The notes under the pieces were generated by a model, which worked only from the letters and a program-made list of their open reading frames with translations, did no database searches and was not told the DNA's origin. Shown piece after piece: positions 55,365 to 64,000 of a stretch of DNA of 64,000 bases (position 1 is its first letter; each line of letters opens with the position of its first letter). A program made the translations under genes and the position numbers. Source of the stretch: Candidatus Poribacteria bacterium (GTDB taxonomy: Bacteria; Poribacteria; WGA-4E; WGA-3G); assembly GCA_012270865.1 (NCBI GenBank), contig JAAXHL010000124.1, forward strand, positions 44,115-108,114, given 5' to 3'.

Positions 55365-56054
55365 TCACAACTCTAACGCCTCAATTTCTTCAGCAGCGAG
55401 TCGTCGTACCGTAGCGCGTCCACTCGCGGCTTCAACAGCGACAGACATTATTTGATTTCGTGAGTTCTGGAGGTAGATGAGTGACTCCTCGGAGGTAGCA
55501 GTCGGTGAGAAGTAGATATATCCGACCCCCGAATCCGTTTGAACCGTACGACCGTTCTGGTCGGCCACCATAGCCGCCAATGCAACATTCTTCTCCATCG
55601 CGTAAGGTACCCCCAAGATTCCGCCAGCACGCGCGAAGGTCCCCTGCTGTTGTGCGGTATTCGCGTTTGCCAAGGGGTTCACGTTTGTATTCGCCGTGGG
55701 AGCATTAACGGCAGTGGAATTCTGGGCGGTGAGTGCCGACGCGAGCGGACTGCTCGGATTAAACGTTTCACTGGAGGCGAGCCAGCACCGATCATTGTCG
55801 AGATCGAAAACCACCAAGTGTGCTGTTCCATCAGTGATTGCCATATCCCGTGCGAAGGTGAGTAGGCTACGAATCGCGTATGCCGAGGACTTCAACCGAC
55901 GCGTTGCGGCGAACCCTTTGAGGGTCGGCATAGAAACAGCCGACAAGATACCCATGAGCGTCAAAACGATCAGTAATTCTGTGATCGTGAAGCCGCGTTG
56001 AGATTGAGAAGTAGGCGAGCTTTGAAGCACTCGCCTGTCTATTGTTTGTTGCAT
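55365..56054 (-). CDS. gspH: GspH-like minor pseudopilin
   Basis: From MQQTIDRRVLQSS the protein has 229 aa; a longer frame would overlap gspG by about 60 bp. The peptidase site and helix are QRGFTITELLIVLTLMGILS. The middle region has an Asn/Ala/Thr-rich loop (ANTNVNPLANANTAQQQGT) that enlarges the protein. Similar to GspH/FimT. It starts four bases after the gspG stop, a coupled arrangement. Confidence 0.82.
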   Translation of the reverse strand: MQQTIDRRVLQSSPTSQSQRGFTITELLIVLTLMGILSAVSMPTLKGFAATRRLKSSAYAIRSLLTFARDMAITDGTAHLVVFDLDNDRCWLASSETFNPSSPLASALTAQNSTAVNAPTANTNVNPLANANTAQQQGTFARAGGILGVPYAMEKNVALAAMVADQNGRTVQTDSGVGYIYFSPTATSEESLIYLQNSRNQIMSVAVEAASGRATVRRLAAEEIEALEL

Positions 56055-56058
56055 CGTT

Positions 56059-56514
56059 TTAATAGGCTGCGGTGTTTTCTTCCTTCCAACTGGTGATGTC
56101 TGCGTCCAGCCCTGTGCCACCTACTTTTCCATCTTTCCCCGTCGAATAGAGGTCATATTCGTAACCGTAATTGGAGGCGGGTTGACGATAGATGTATGGA
56201 TTACCCCACGGGTCTTCAAAATTTGGGCTATCAATATAGGGACCATCCCAATTCGGTGGTGTCGGACTCGGGGCGCGCCACAAGGAGCTCAGTCCTTGTT
56301 CAGTTGTCGGATACTCGCCTATTGTTAAAGCGTACTGTTCCAAGGCAGTTTTGAGACCGCTAATTTCTGTTTGCGCCTTTGAGACATTTGCTTTTTGGGG
56401 CCAGTCCATGACCCGTGGTGCGATAACGGCTGCCAAGATGCCTAAGATAACGATAACGATCGTCAGTTCAATTAGCGTTAATCCGGATTCGTCGGATTTT
56501 AGTTGCGTGAACAT
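56059..56514 (-). CDS. gspG: Major pseudopilin GspG
   Basis: A 151-aa protein; SGLTLIELTIVIVILGILAA is the peptidase site and helix. EYPTTEQGLSSLW, DPWGNPYIYRQP and the C-terminal STGKDGKVGGTGLDADITSW with Asp residues for calcium are the hallmarks of GspG. An AGGAG site precedes the ATG. It builds the pseudopilus shaft after removal of the leader by a prepilin peptidase not encoded here. Confidence 0.96.
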   Translation of the reverse strand: MFTQLKSDESGLTLIELTIVIVILGILAAVIAPRVMDWPQKANVSKAQTEISGLKTALEQYALTIGEYPTTEQGLSSLWRAPSPTPPNWDGPYIDSPNFEDPWGNPYIYRQPASNYGYEYDLYSTGKDGKVGGTGLDADITSWKEENTAAY

Positions 56515-56529
56515 GATAATTTTTCTCCT

Positions 56530-56660
56530 AAATAGTTATCAGTTAACAGTACGATTTTTCTCCGAAAAATCTTTCAGTTATCAGAAAGAGACGTTGGGAT
56601 TATTAATTGCCCTTTTAACTGAAAACTGAGTACTGACAACTGTTAACTTCTATTATTATT
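56530..56660. repeat. TTATCAGTTAA-type dispersed repeat
   Basis: AGTTATCAGTTAACAGTACG, TTTCAGTTATCAGAAAGAG, then TTTTAACTGAAAACTGAG and CTGACAACTGTTAAC give both orientations of the same words, relatives of the stretch at 15490-15560. It fills the gap between gspF and gspG, with a small inverted pair near TTTTTCTCCGAAAAATC. No gene is seen. Confidence 0.55.
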
Positions 56661-56692
56661 TTGTTAGGTGCCTCTTGACACCTAAAGATATA

Positions 56693-57919
56693 TTAGTTGC
56701 TTAATAACTGATTTGCCTCAAAGATCGGGAGGATCATCGCAACAGCGATAAACCCGATAATAACACCCATCAGTAGAATAACCAAAGGGCCGATAGAACT
56801 TGTGAGTCGTTCGAGGTTCTTTTTTATTTCTAAATCGTAGTAATCAGAGAGTTTACTGAGCATGTGAACAGGTTCACCAGATTCCTCACCGACAGCCACC
56901 ATGTGCGTGACGAACTCAGGAAAGTCTTTGCTTTTACCGAGTTCACGAGAGAGCGTAGACCCCTGTTCGACTTCCACTTCCGCTTCGGCGACGACGTTGC
57001 TATAGACCTTGTTTCCGATGGTATCCTTGACAACCTGTAGAGCCGGCAGCATACGTACACCGTTTTCCAAAAGTGTTGCCATCGTTCGGGTGAAACGGAC
57101 AATCGCAAACGTGCTAAATATGGGACCCATAAGTGGTACCTTGAGCTTCAAACGGTCAAACCAGACTTGCCCGACTTCGAGTTTTAGGTACTGTCTTATC
57201 GCTGCGACAACTACGATGACGACGACGAGTGCGACCCACCAATAGGTCTGAAAGGCATCAGTTGTGCCGATAAGAGCCCGTGTCGGTAGTGGCAAATCGA
57301 CTCCGAGATCGTTGAACATCGCCGTGAATTTGGGTATAACGAGGATCATGAGGACAGTAACAGCGGATATGCTGAGTGTCAACAGGATAATTGGATAGAA
57401 AAGTGCTGAGACGACATCGTTTTTCAGGAGTCTCTGGCGTTCGGCAAATTCAGCGAGACGTTCGAGGACGACACCGAGAACACCGCCGCTTTCTCCTGCT
57501 TTTACCATGTTAATATAGAGGTCTGAAAAGACCTTCGGATGCTGTGACAGTGCATCGTTAAAAGTAGCCCCGTGTTCAACATCGTATTTGACTTGTGAGA
57601 CGATACGATGGAGTGCGGGGTTCTGAATCTGTCCGAGGGTAACCTCTAAAGCGCGCGGTAGCGGAACGTGTGCGTTAACAAGTGTCGCCAGTTGATAGGT
57701 AAAGAATTCAACGTCCGCCGGTTTGACGCTGCCCTGTCCGATTTTCAGCCATCTGCGGATGTCAGTCGGCGCGTCTTCTTCTGTCTCCTCGATGACGTTT
57801 GTGGGCCAATAGCCCATCTGTCGCAATCGAGCGATGAGTTCGGCTTTAGAGTCGGCTTCGATCGTATTCTTTACGTTACCGCCGCCGTGTGTAATCGCTT
57901 CATATCGGAATAACGGCAT
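56693..57919 (-). CDS. gspF: Type II secretion platform protein GspF
   Basis: From MPLFRYEAITHGGGNVKNTI the protein has 408 aa, with GGAGG six bases before the ATG. Two GspF repeats are visible: FFTYQLATLVNAHVPLPRAL and VRFTRTMATLLENGVRMLPA, each followed by a membrane helix; a third helix (PLVILLMGVIIGFIAVAMIL) is at the end. It sits in the inner membrane and couples the GspE motor to the pseudopilus. Confidence 0.96.
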   Translation of the reverse strand: MPLFRYEAITHGGGNVKNTIEADSKAELIARLRQMGYWPTNVIEETEEDAPTDIRRWLKIGQGSVKPADVEFFTYQLATLVNAHVPLPRALEVTLGQIQNPALHRIVSQVKYDVEHGATFNDALSQHPKVFSDLYINMVKAGESGGVLGVVLERLAEFAERQRLLKNDVVSALFYPIILLTLSISAVTVLMILVIPKFTAMFNDLGVDLPLPTRALIGTTDAFQTYWWVALVVVIVVVAAIRQYLKLEVGQVWFDRLKLKVPLMGPIFSTFAIVRFTRTMATLLENGVRMLPALQVVKDTIGNKVYSNVVAEAEVEVEQGSTLSRELGKSKDFPEFVTHMVAVGEESGEPVHMLSKLSDYYDLEIKKNLERLTSSIGPLVILLMGVIIGFIAVAMILPIFEANQLLSN

Positions 57920-57975
57920 TCTTCGCCTCCACAATCAATTTTACAGAACGCAACAGATTGGATATAGGAGAGAGT

Positions 57976-59742
57976 TTATACAATTTCCCCTAAATCAAAT
58001 TCCTCTTCTTGTGTCAGTCGGAGTACTTCGTCAACGGTTGTCATTCCGGCAGCGACTTTTCGCCAGCCATCTTCACGTAAGCCTTTCATACCTAATTGGA
58101 CGGCGAGGCGACGAATCTCGCTTGTTGATGCGTGCTTGAGTGCCATTGATCGAATTTCATCGTTCATAAGTAAAACTTCAAAGATGCCGATTCTACCCTT
58201 GTAACCCCTACCGCGACACTCTTTACATCCGACGGCTCGTGGAATCTTTAAGTCGTACGGTATCGCAGGTCCGCTGCCATTACTCCCCATAAGTGCTTCC
58301 AATTCCTGCATTTCAGGTGGATACATCTCGCAACAGGCTTTGCAAACACGTCGCGCCAACCGTTGTGCGATGATGCCTTCCACCGTTGAGGCGACGAGAT
58401 ACGGTTCAACGTTCATATCAATAAGCCGTGTGATAGCACCCGGTGCATCGTTTGTGTGAAGTGTACTAAAGACGAGGTGACCGGTGAGCGATGTATGCAC
58501 CGCCATCTCTGCGGTTTCAAAGTCACGAATCTCGCCGACCAATACTTTATCTGGGTCTTGACGCAGGATATGACGGAGCCCAACAGCGAAGGTGAATTCG
58601 ATGTCTGGGTTGACCTGGATTTGGTTAATACCCTCAAGTTCATATTCGACGGGGTCTTCAAGCGTGATGATCTTGACATCTGGCGAGTTGATGTCTTTTA
58701 GACAGGCATAGAGCGAGGTCGTTTTTCCACTACCGGTGGGACCTGTGGCAAGGATGATACCGTGTGGTTTGCGAATCATGCGTTGAAAGAGTTCGAGATT
58801 GTCTTCGGTCAGTCCGAGTTCTTCAAGCCCAAAGTCAATAGACTGCCGGTCAAGTATACGCAGGACGACGCTTTCGCCGTGAAGGGTGGCGACAGTCGGG
58901 ACCGTTGAGACGCGAAGGTCTATCTGTCTGTTACCGACACTCGCGATCTGTCTACTAATTTTTCCGTCTTGTGGTCGTCTTCGTTCTGCGACATCCATCC
59001 CTGCCATGATTTTGATACGAGAGGTAATCGCGGATTGCAGATAGGCAGGTGGTTGCGGTTGGTCTTCTAACACACCGTCAACGCGGAACCGGATCTTAAG
59101 TTGCGTCGGATAGGGTTCAATGTGGATATCACTTGCGCCCATACGAACGGCATCAATGATCATCTGGTCAACGGCGTGTATGACGGTTGGGTCTTGACTG
59201 AGGTCTTTCTCGTCAATCCCGAAGTCTTCAATGGTCTCACGTTCGAGTGTTGTGGTCGCACCGACAGGTCCCTTGATACCAGCACTCAGTAGGCTCTCAG
59301 CAGTCCGTCCATAGAGGCGAATGATTGCCTCTTCAATGTCCGCTGCATTGGCGAGTACAGGTATCACACGACAATTCGTGATAAGCTCAATTTCGTCAAT
59401 AAGGACAATATTAAGCACATCGACCATTGCGATGGTAAGTTCATCATCTTGTAATCCGATTGGAACAATTTTGTTGCGGTATGCGAACCCTGGTGAGACT
59501 TTTTCGAGTGTCTCGGTTTCTGGGGTAACGCCTTCCAATTGGACGATAGGGGTCCCATATTCGACACTCTTTGTGGCGAGATCGAGGACATCAGAGGGTA
59601 CACCGTGTTTTGAAAGCACAGCAGCTTCGGATGCCCCGGTCTCTTCTATTTCTGTGACAATGTTGGTATAGTCTTGCTCAGAGATGAGAGATGCTTGTCG
59701 CATCGCCTCAACAATCGAAACCGTATTTTGTGTCTGTTGCAT
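57976..59742 (-). CDS. gspE: Type II secretion ATPase GspE
   Basis: A 588-aa ATPase with N-terminal GspE/PilB domain, Walker A ATGPTGSGKTTSLYACL near 325-341, the aspartate box ITLEDPVEYELEGINQIQVN, Walker B (DPDKVLVGEIRDFETAEMA), a histidine box HTNDAPGAITRL and the four-cysteine zinc site C-x-x-C ... C-x-x-C (CKACC, CKECRGRGYKGRIGIFEVL). It powers secretion from the cytoplasm. It is the first gene of the operon. The 182-bp region upstream shows no clear promoter to me. Confidence 0.96.
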   Translation of the reverse strand: MQQTQNTVSIVEAMRQASLISEQDYTNIVTEIEETGASEAAVLSKHGVPSDVLDLATKSVEYGTPIVQLEGVTPETETLEKVSPGFAYRNKIVPIGLQDDELTIAMVDVLNIVLIDEIELITNCRVIPVLANAADIEEAIIRLYGRTAESLLSAGIKGPVGATTTLERETIEDFGIDEKDLSQDPTVIHAVDQMIIDAVRMGASDIHIEPYPTQLKIRFRVDGVLEDQPQPPAYLQSAITSRIKIMAGMDVAERRRPQDGKISRQIASVGNRQIDLRVSTVPTVATLHGESVVLRILDRQSIDFGLEELGLTEDNLELFQRMIRKPHGIILATGPTGSGKTTSLYACLKDINSPDVKIITLEDPVEYELEGINQIQVNPDIEFTFAVGLRHILRQDPDKVLVGEIRDFETAEMAVHTSLTGHLVFSTLHTNDAPGAITRLIDMNVEPYLVASTVEGIIAQRLARRVCKACCEMYPPEMQELEALMGSNGSGPAIPYDLKIPRAVGCKECRGRGYKGRIGIFEVLLMNDEIRSMALKHASTSEIRRLAVQLGMKGLREDGWRKVAAGMTTVDEVLRLTQEEEFDLGEIV

Positions 59743-59924
59743 AGCGTAAACGCTCTACTATCGGCAGGTATTTTCCCCGCGCGAGCGGTAGCCTTTATGT
59801 TATTTTACGGAGTCTATTGGTCGTAATTATGTCCATTTATTGCTAATTAAGACGCAATAGCTCGAGATAAGTTTAAGAAACTATTAACATTACTATTCAC
59901 AAACACTTCGGATAGGTTCCGAGA

Positions 59925-61103
59925 TTATTTACTTTTTTCTATACGTTGAATCGCCTTTTGTGCGGCATTGCGAACAGATTTAGAACTGTCCTTAAGTGCG
60001 CGGTTCAGTGCTGTTAGAACGCCTGGTGCCTTTGCTTGCATCTCACCCAATTCGTCTGCGGCGTTGCGCCGGACATCCGCTTCCGTATCCTGCAGTGCTG
60101 TGATGAGCGGTTTGACAACGATTTCACCAGAATCTCCTTTTTTTATCAGATCTTCACCGATTTCGCCGAGTACATCAACGGCGTGTCCACGGGCACTGAC
60201 CGATTGTTGGTTCGTAAGCACATCTGTTAATAGAGGCGTAAGGGTTACGGCATGTCCTCTACCGAGTTTAATCAACGCATCTTCAGCGCGGTTCCGAACA
60301 GTTTTTGAAGCGTCAGACAGTGCCTGTGTCAATGCTGCGAACGTTTCAGTTGATGCCGCTCGTATATCAGACAACTCAGCTATCGCGTTTGTTCGGACTT
60401 TTGATGAATCGTCATTGAGTCCAGCAATTAGAGCGTCTCGAATTGTGTCGGTAGAGCGTCCTTTTTCTGCGAGATCTTCGCCGATCTGTCCTAACACATC
60501 GAGTACATCGTCGCGTGTGCTTGATGAACCTTTCGTTTGTGCCGCGATGAGTGCTGGCACGACGAAAGTAAGCGATTCGGCAGATGTCGGACGAAGGTCC
60601 CCTAATTCTGCAACTGCCTCACCGTAAACATCTTCGGAAGCGTCTGTAAGTGCGCCTGCTAAACCGATAGCGGCGGCATCGTAATTCCTGCCTGCTTTGC
60701 GTTCATCTTCACCGATTTCACCGAGCGCTTCAACCGCATTTTCGCGTATCCGTTTTGAAGGGTCTTGGAGCAGAGCAATGAGTGCTGCGGTCCCCGAATT
60801 CCCAATCTCCTCAAGGAAATCCACAAATCGTCGTCTTACGGCTTCAGATTCATCTTTTAAAGTTGGCACGATCTGTACAAACAAGCCGGATTGCCATTTC
60901 GTTTGGATTCTCTTATGTTCGTCTTTGAGAGCGGCAAGATCCTCAGCGAATTGAGAAAGACCGTCGTCTTGTGCTTCCGCGGTTGCGCCGTGAAACTGTA
61001 CCAACTGTCCGATTCCCAAACCGATTAATAGACTTGTAACAATTGTTAGCACCCAAAACCATCGTTTAGTACTTAATTTCGGAATCAATTTTTCTTTAAT
61101 CAC
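59925..61103 (-). CDS. Membrane-anchored HEAT-repeat protein
   Basis: A 392-aa protein with a GTG start and AAGGAG nine bases upstream. A membrane helix (WFWVLTIVTSLLIGLGIGQL) near residues 15-34 leads to about eight HEAT-type units, with repeated phrases such as DPSKRIRENAVEALGEIGED, DDSSKVRTNAIAELSDIRAA, DASKTVRNRAEDALIKLG and DSSKSVRNAAQKAIQRIE. A periplasmic scaffold role is likely, but the partner is unknown. It lies 182 bp upstream of gspE on the same strand. Confidence 0.85.
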   Translation of the reverse strand: MIKEKLIPKLSTKRWFWVLTIVTSLLIGLGIGQLVQFHGATAEAQDDGLSQFAEDLAALKDEHKRIQTKWQSGLFVQIVPTLKDESEAVRRRFVDFLEEIGNSGTAALIALLQDPSKRIRENAVEALGEIGEDERKAGRNYDAAAIGLAGALTDASEDVYGEAVAELGDLRPTSAESLTFVVPALIAAQTKGSSSTRDDVLDVLGQIGEDLAEKGRSTDTIRDALIAGLNDDSSKVRTNAIAELSDIRAASTETFAALTQALSDASKTVRNRAEDALIKLGRGHAVTLTPLLTDVLTNQQSVSARGHAVDVLGEIGEDLIKKGDSGEIVVKPLITALQDTEADVRRNAADELGEMQAKAPGVLTALNRALKDSSKSVRNAAQKAIQRIEKSK

Positions 61104-61245
61104 TGTTGTTTTCTCCTTATAGTATAGGACAACAAACGGGACACTGTAACGACACCGAAAAATCTAAATTGTCGCTATGCTGACAACCATAACGACACCG
61201 GTTAGAAACAAAAAGGTGTACAATTTGAGACCGATTAGAAAATAA

Positions 61246-62964
61246 TTAGTTCTGTAGAGTCCAGATGTAAAATGGGACATGTTTCGCGAATGCTTCGAGG
61301 GGTGTATCTTCAGCGGAAACCACTATTTCAAATGTAGCATCACTATCGTCGATTGAAATCCATGCGAGCAACGGTGCGATTTCTTTGGAACTGACAAGGA
61401 CCTTGTCAGCGGGTGGTGATCCTTTCGCGTCTGCCTCTAAAAGTCTGGCTAAATTCAGTTGTACAAACGCGACGGAAGTTTTAGGAACCCGTTTTAAATA
61501 AGACGGTTGCGTGTCTTTTTTGACTGAATCAACGAGTTTATATACGCCTTCCTCTGAGAATCCGAGGAGAAAGAGGTCTTTTACCTCACCGTAATAGATA
61601 CTTGAATCGACCGCTGACACGGTTATGCCGTTGTAATCCGTTTGAGAAATAGAGACATTTTGTAGATTAGACAGACTATTGCCGATTCGGTTCCATTTCC
61701 TCCGATTCGTCGGGTTGAAAATAATGGCACCATCTGTTTCGACACTACCGGCATCAAACTGAAAATTAGCATCAACTTGAATATTGATGTTTTCCAATGC
61801 CTGCGGATCAAAGTTCATGAAATTAGGAACTTTTAAGGCGATTTCGCCGGTTAACCCAGCCATAACATCCTCTTCCAAATTAAGATTTAGCAGTCCTTCT
61901 AAAAAGGTGATTCCTGCGTAAATGTCATCGTCCCCACTTTTATCTATCTCGGTACGAATCAATTCCCAGACGCTTTCCAAAACGCTCGGTGCCACAGCAA
62001 CAAAGAGATCATCTTCGGCAGATAGTGCTTTTGACGTTTTGAGTGCCTCCCCTTTCTTCAAAAACAGACCGATTTCGTTATCAGGAAGATTCGGGTCAAA
62101 CTGGACACTTACTTGAAGGAGTGGCCCCTTTTCGAGGAGATTGAGGCGTACGAAAATAGACTGAAAAATCTCAAGACGCTTCCGGTCTGTCTCATTCAAA
62201 TCATCCACTAAAGATAAGGCGTGAGAGACATCGGCAAACGCGGTAATGACACCGTCCCCAAATTTCTTTGAAGTCTCTTTGAATTCCCGGTTCTCGCGAA
62301 TAGAGGGAGCATCTTTCCGATAGGTGTCCATCAATTTTTCAAAACCCCTTCGCCCGCGCCAAGGACGAGAAAGTCATTTACAAACCCGTATTTGACAACA
62401 TTTCCATTCATTTCCATCACATTATAGGGTGCCCGTTGGTACACGCCGGCACTCGGATGCCAAGTAAATTCATCAGACATACCTACCAACCCTTCAACAA
62501 TCTTGGTGAAACGTTGGAGTTCGCTGAGATTGCCCCCGGAATGTATTACAAGTCCAATCTGTGGCTTGCCTGCCTGATCTAACCAGACCGACACTCCGGT
62601 TCGGTAGCCGACTGTTTCAAGGACGCTCAGTAGGTCGGTATTTAAGACTGCTTGTGCTGTAGTGATACCTTGCTGCATATCTTGCCAGTTTGGCACAATA
62701 TTCGGTAGCAGTGCCAGAGTTTTTTCCCAATTTTCTGAGACCTCAATTTCACCGTAGACGCCATCTATATCTTGGAGCTGCAAATGAATAACACTCTCTT
62801 TCGGCATAAAGTCTGTGACCTTTGCTGCATGCGCGAACGATGCTGTGAGGAGTAGTAAAACGACACCGTAAAGTTTGAGATTTCTGTAAGTGCAGCGACA
62901 AAGATGTGTTACTTTCGATTGGATAGTAGCATGGTTATTTTTTTTCTGAAAAATTTGCTCTCAT
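61246..62964 (-). pseudogene. DUF3352-like secreted protein, frame broken twice at A-runs
   Basis: Three frames join into one 573-codon gene. From an ATG at 62964 with GGAGG (62971-62975) six bases upstream, the frame runs MRANFSEKK into a stop at an A8 run (62938-62945). With seven As it continues into a signal peptide (GVVLLLLTASFAHA) and then MPKESVIHLQLQDIDG. A second stop follows an A5 run at 62335-62339 (GEGVLKN, stop); with six As it reads on as GVLKKLMDTYRKDAPS. The two slips are opposite, so the total length stays in frame. The content resembles DUF3352-type proteins. Real decay, programmed slippage or assembly errors are all possible; the second break also has a TGATG overlap that could allow re-initiation. 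Confidence 0.6.
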
Positions 62965-62988
62965 TGTAGACCTCCATATTTTTATTTT

Positions 62989-63996
62989 TTAAGGTAGGCG
63001 AATATCCTCAACAAGTGCCTGTACTTCATCCGGTGGTGGCGGTGTAAAGGCTGCCACACTGATCGAGACGATGAAATTTAGGACCATGCCGAGCGTACCG
63101 ATCCCTTCAGGTGAAATGCCCCACCACCAATATTCTGGTGTGTTCATCGCAGGGTTGATAAATTTGAAAAAGATAATATATGCTGCAGTAAAGGTGATAC
63201 CGACAATCATGCCGCTGACGGCGCCTGCTTTGTTCATCCGTTTAGAGAAGATGCCCATGACGATAGCGGGAAAGAACGAGCTCGCCGCGAGTCCGAAGGC
63301 GAATGCCACGACTTGCCCGACGAATCCGGGCGGATTAATCCCGAAATATCCAGCAATACAGACAGCAACCCCCGCAGCAATACACGCCGCCATTAACTCG
63401 TGTTTCTCCGATAAATGGCGTACTATGGTCCCTTTAATCAGATCGTGAGCGACTGCGGTGGAGATTACCAATAACAAGCCCGCAGCTGTTGACAATGCCG
63501 CAGCCAATCCACCGGCGGCGACTAACCCGACAACCCAATTCGGGAGTTTCGCAATCTCAGGATTCGCTAATACCATGATGTCCGGATCAATCGTAAGTTC
63601 ATTCTCAACATCAGACTTCTCACCGCGGTATTGGATGCGTCCATCATTGTTTGCATCGTTGAACTCAATCAATCCTGTCGCTTCCCAGTTCTTAAACCAA
63701 TCTGGTACGTCCTCATATCTGACATCTGTTAACTCACCGTCCTGTTCAAATCTGACGGTTTGGAGGAGATTCGTCCGTGCAAACACGGCAACTGCCGGTG
63801 CGGTGGTGTAGAGGATCGCGATAAACAGGAGTGCCCAACCCGCAGAAATCCGTGCTTCAGAGACTTTTCGGACGGTATAGAATCGGATAATCACATGCGG
63901 AAGTCCTGCTGTTCCGAGCATCAACGCCGATGTGATGAAAAAGACATCAATGGTGCTTTTACTTCCATCCGTATATAAACTGATATTTCTCAGAAG
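62989..63996 (-). CDS. C-terminal half of a sodium:solute symporter (VC_2705/ActP type)
   Basis: The frame is open from 63996, with STIDVFFITSALMLGTAGLP leading into HVIIRFYTVRKVSEARISAGWA, a highly conserved symporter block that normally lies in the middle of a protein of 550 aa or more. Four to five membrane helices follow (for example GWALLFIAILYTTAPAVAVF, VVGLVAAGGLAAALSTAAGL, KAGAVSGMIVGITFTAAYII), and the end PPPPDEVQALVEDIRLP is typical of the VC_2705 subgroup. A TAA at 63997-63999 closes this frame at the window edge, so the N-terminal half is either frameshifted or lost. Substrate could be acetate or another carboxylate. Confidence 0.7.
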   Translation of the reverse strand, partial: LLRNISLYTDGSKSTIDVFFITSALMLGTAGLPHVIIRFYTVRKVSEARISAGWALLFIAILYTTAPAVAVFARTNLLQTVRFEQDGELTDVRYEDVPDWFKNWEATGLIEFNDANNDGRIQYRGEKSDVENELTIDPDIMVLANPEIAKLPNWVVGLVAAGGLAAALSTAAGLLLVISTAVAHDLIKGTIVRHLSEKHELMAACIAAGVAVCIAGYFGINPPGFVGQVVAFAFGLAASSFFPAIVMGIFSKRMNKAGAVSGMIVGITFTAAYIIFFKFINPAMNTPEYWWWGISPEGIGTLGMVLNFIVSISVAAFTPPPPDEVQALVEDIRLP

Positions 63997-64000
63997 TTAT

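Overview
The window reads as chromosomal DNA of an uncultivated diderm (Gram-negative-type) bacterium. A type II secretin, a TonB-dependent receptor, a TolC-family channel and many signal peptides all point to an outer membrane. Gene content (S55/SpoIVB-like secreted proteins in two paralogous copies, a large Eco57I-type methylase island, NfuA, a divergent squalene-hopene-cyclase-like protein, a beta-RFAP-synthase-like GHMP protein) resembles what I associate with Candidatus Poribacteria or a related sponge/marine lineage. That taxonomic guess comes from overall gene style, not from a marker gene. No rRNA, tRNA or CRISPR array was found.

Region 1 (1-13.3 kb, all minus strand) is a defence-type island. 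In transcription order it has a PLD-nuclease/SNF2 helicase, a small gene broken by a 122-bp MITE-like element, a 1081-aa Eco57I-like adenine methyltransferase, a HTH-TPR-Schlafen/AlbA_2 protein, a three-gene cassette (TIGR04255 family, a small membrane protein, an unknown protein with an SQSCDL motif), then a 66-aa protein, an AlbA_2/HATPase protein and the start of an AAA ATPase that runs off the left edge. Two orphan copies of the last 21-26 codons of the methylase gene sit exactly between the accessory cassettes, so the island looks modular, with repeated methylase 3' ends as boundaries. This is the most unusual part of the window.

Region 2 (13.4-18.1 kb, plus) is housekeeping: acetyl-CoA synthetase behind a clear sigma-70 promoter, an orphan TPP-enzyme alpha-type subunit with a TTG start, a primary-type sigma factor and NfuA, closed by a strong bidirectional terminator. 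Region 3 (18.1-25.1 kb, minus) is a tight operon TolC - MacA/HlyD adaptor - ABC ATPase - S55 protein with no FtsX permease, followed by a GHMP-family beta-RFAP-synthase-like gene.

Region 4 (25.2-45.98 kb) is mixed: a PEGA-domain membrane protein, TruD, a 7Fe-ferredoxin fused to a membrane and beta-rich region, BioA, a secreted propeller-like protein next to the second S55 paralogue, an operon of glycerol kinase with an NtrB/NtrC-like two-component pair, a rhodanese, a TonB receptor, and a DxDD terpene-cyclase-like protein coupled to a family 2 glycosyltransferase.

Region 5 (46.1-59.7 kb, minus) is a complete-looking type II secretion operon in the order E-F-G-H-I-J-K-(PilM/PilN fusion at the L position)-M-like-D. 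GspC and prepilin peptidase are absent. Upstream of it lie a membrane-anchored HEAT-repeat protein, a secreted DUF3352-like gene whose frame is broken twice at A-homopolymers, and the 3' part of a sodium:solute symporter with an in-frame stop at the right edge.
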